Origin: Bifidobacterium apri
GTDB taxonomy: Bacteria > Actinomycetota > Actinomycetes > Actinomycetales > Bifidobacteriaceae
DNA length: 64,000 bases
Direction of reading: 5' to 3'
NCBI RefSeq assembly: GCF_009299485.1
Contig: NZ_WBSO01000003.1
Coordinates: forward strand, 62,001-126,000
Part shown: one piece after another, positions 63,561 through 64,000 of the stretch
How the letters are laid out: each line of letters opens with the position of its first letter
Position numbering within the stretch: position 1 is the stretch's first letter
The notes under the pieces: model-generated
Told to the model about the DNA's origin: nothing
The model's database searches: none
What the model saw: the letters and a program-made list of their open reading frames with translations, nothing else
Position numbers and translations under genes: made by a program

Positions 63561-63860
63561 CCGGCTGGCGTCGACGGTTTGCATCACCATACAAACTGGT
63601 TACGCTGAATGCCCGGTTGGCGTCGACGGTTTGCGCCACCATACAAACTGGTTACGCTGAATGGCCGGTTAGCGTCAACAGTTTGTATCACTGCACAAAC
63701 TGGTTACGCTGAATGCCCGGCTAGCGTCGACGGTTTGTACCACCACACAAACCAGTTGCGCGGGATGCCCGGTTGGCGTCAACGGTTTGTACCACTGCAC
63801 AAACTGGTTACGCTGAATGCCTGGTTGGCGTCAACAGTTTGTATCACCGCACAAACCAGG
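63561..63860. repeat. Tandem array, six copies of a 52-bp unit (ACAAACTGGTTACGCTGA family)
   Basis: ACAAAC starts at 63591, 63643, 63695, 63747, 63799 and 63851, an exact 52-bp period. Most units read ACAAACTGGTTACGCTGAAT followed by CCCGGTTGGCGTC and a GTTTGT end, so each folds as an imperfect hairpin (ACAAAC...GTTTGT). Half of one unit precedes the first full copy and the last copy is cut short. The fourth unit carries ACCAGTTGCG in place of ACTGGTTACG. Confidence 0.95.
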
Positions 63861-63900
63861 AGTTATAGGCCAACATGTGACTCCGGCAGTGATGCATACC

Positions 63901-63943
63901 TTCTGCTGACGCTGGGCGTACTGTGAGCGTCGGTAGAAGCAGG
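63901..63943. repeat. Single hairpin of the GACGCTG...AGCGTCGG family
   Basis: TTCTGCTGACGCTG, 12 nt, then GAGCGTCGGTAGAA: the same hairpin type as the array at 21861-22077, here 40 bases beyond the 63.7 kb array. No further copy is visible before the window end. Confidence 0.7.
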
Positions 63944-64000
63944 GTGATTGGTCGGCATGTGTGTCCGGTGGTGGGGATGCCGGAGACAACGCCATCCGCC

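Overview
The window is a high-GC actinobacterial chromosome segment that best fits the genus Bifidobacterium. The support is a single giant type I fatty acid synthase (about 3,140 residues) preceded by a biotin-dependent acyl-CoA carboxylase pair, a NucS/EndoMS-type mismatch endonuclease, an RNase E/G with a long charged N-terminal extension, an amylosucrase-like GH13 enzyme, and many starts with a TANNNT box about 7 nt upstream and no Shine-Dalgarno sequence (leaderless mRNAs). No rRNA operon and no CRISPR array is present. Species cannot be fixed from the sequence alone.

Layout. 0-1.8 kb: end of the ATP synthase operon (atpD, atpC) and nucS. 1.8-6.8 kb: an FKBP-type lipoprotein, a two-gene envelope operon (membrane protein plus lipoprotein) and a thioredoxin-like/TPR protein. 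6.9-11.6 kb: tRNA-Arg and a large wall-anchored adhesin-like protein. 11.8-13.9 kb: RidA and an amino-acid permease. 14.1-21.8 kb: argS-lysA, hom, thrB and a Maf-Nudix fusion, that is, aspartate-family amino-acid synthesis. 22.1-24.8 kb: an AEC transporter and a DapE-like peptidase. 25.1-33.1 kb: RNase E/G, rplU-rpmA, obgE-proB and an aminotransferase. 33.4-36.4 kb: tRNA-Trp, secE-nusG, rplK-rplA. 36.6-39.8 kb: a PucR-like regulator and a polytopic membrane protein on the minus strand. 39.9-43.6 kb: an AT-richer minus-strand island with a Cys-rich mini-protein, two unknown proteins, a DUF4417-like protein and an HTH-metallopeptidase regulator with a palindromic operator. 44.0-61.3 kb: biotin ligase, biotin transporter BioY, the acyl-CoA carboxylase subunits, FAS I, a CPBP membrane protease and the phosphopantetheinyl transferase that would charge the FAS ACP domain. 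61.4-64 kb: an amylosucrase-like enzyme, tRNA-Gly and a repeat array.

The most unusual structure is a set of intergenic tandem arrays at about 21.9, 34.8 and 63.7 kb. They differ in unit sequence, yet all use an exact 52-bp period, and two of them share the core CTGGTTACG. A monomeric version is a perfect 30-bp-arm palindrome at 1.71 kb. 52 bp is close to five helical turns, so equivalent sites would lie on the same face of the DNA. The second notable item is the 39.9-43.6 kb island, whose overlapping genes of unknown function look like a regulated mobile-element module.
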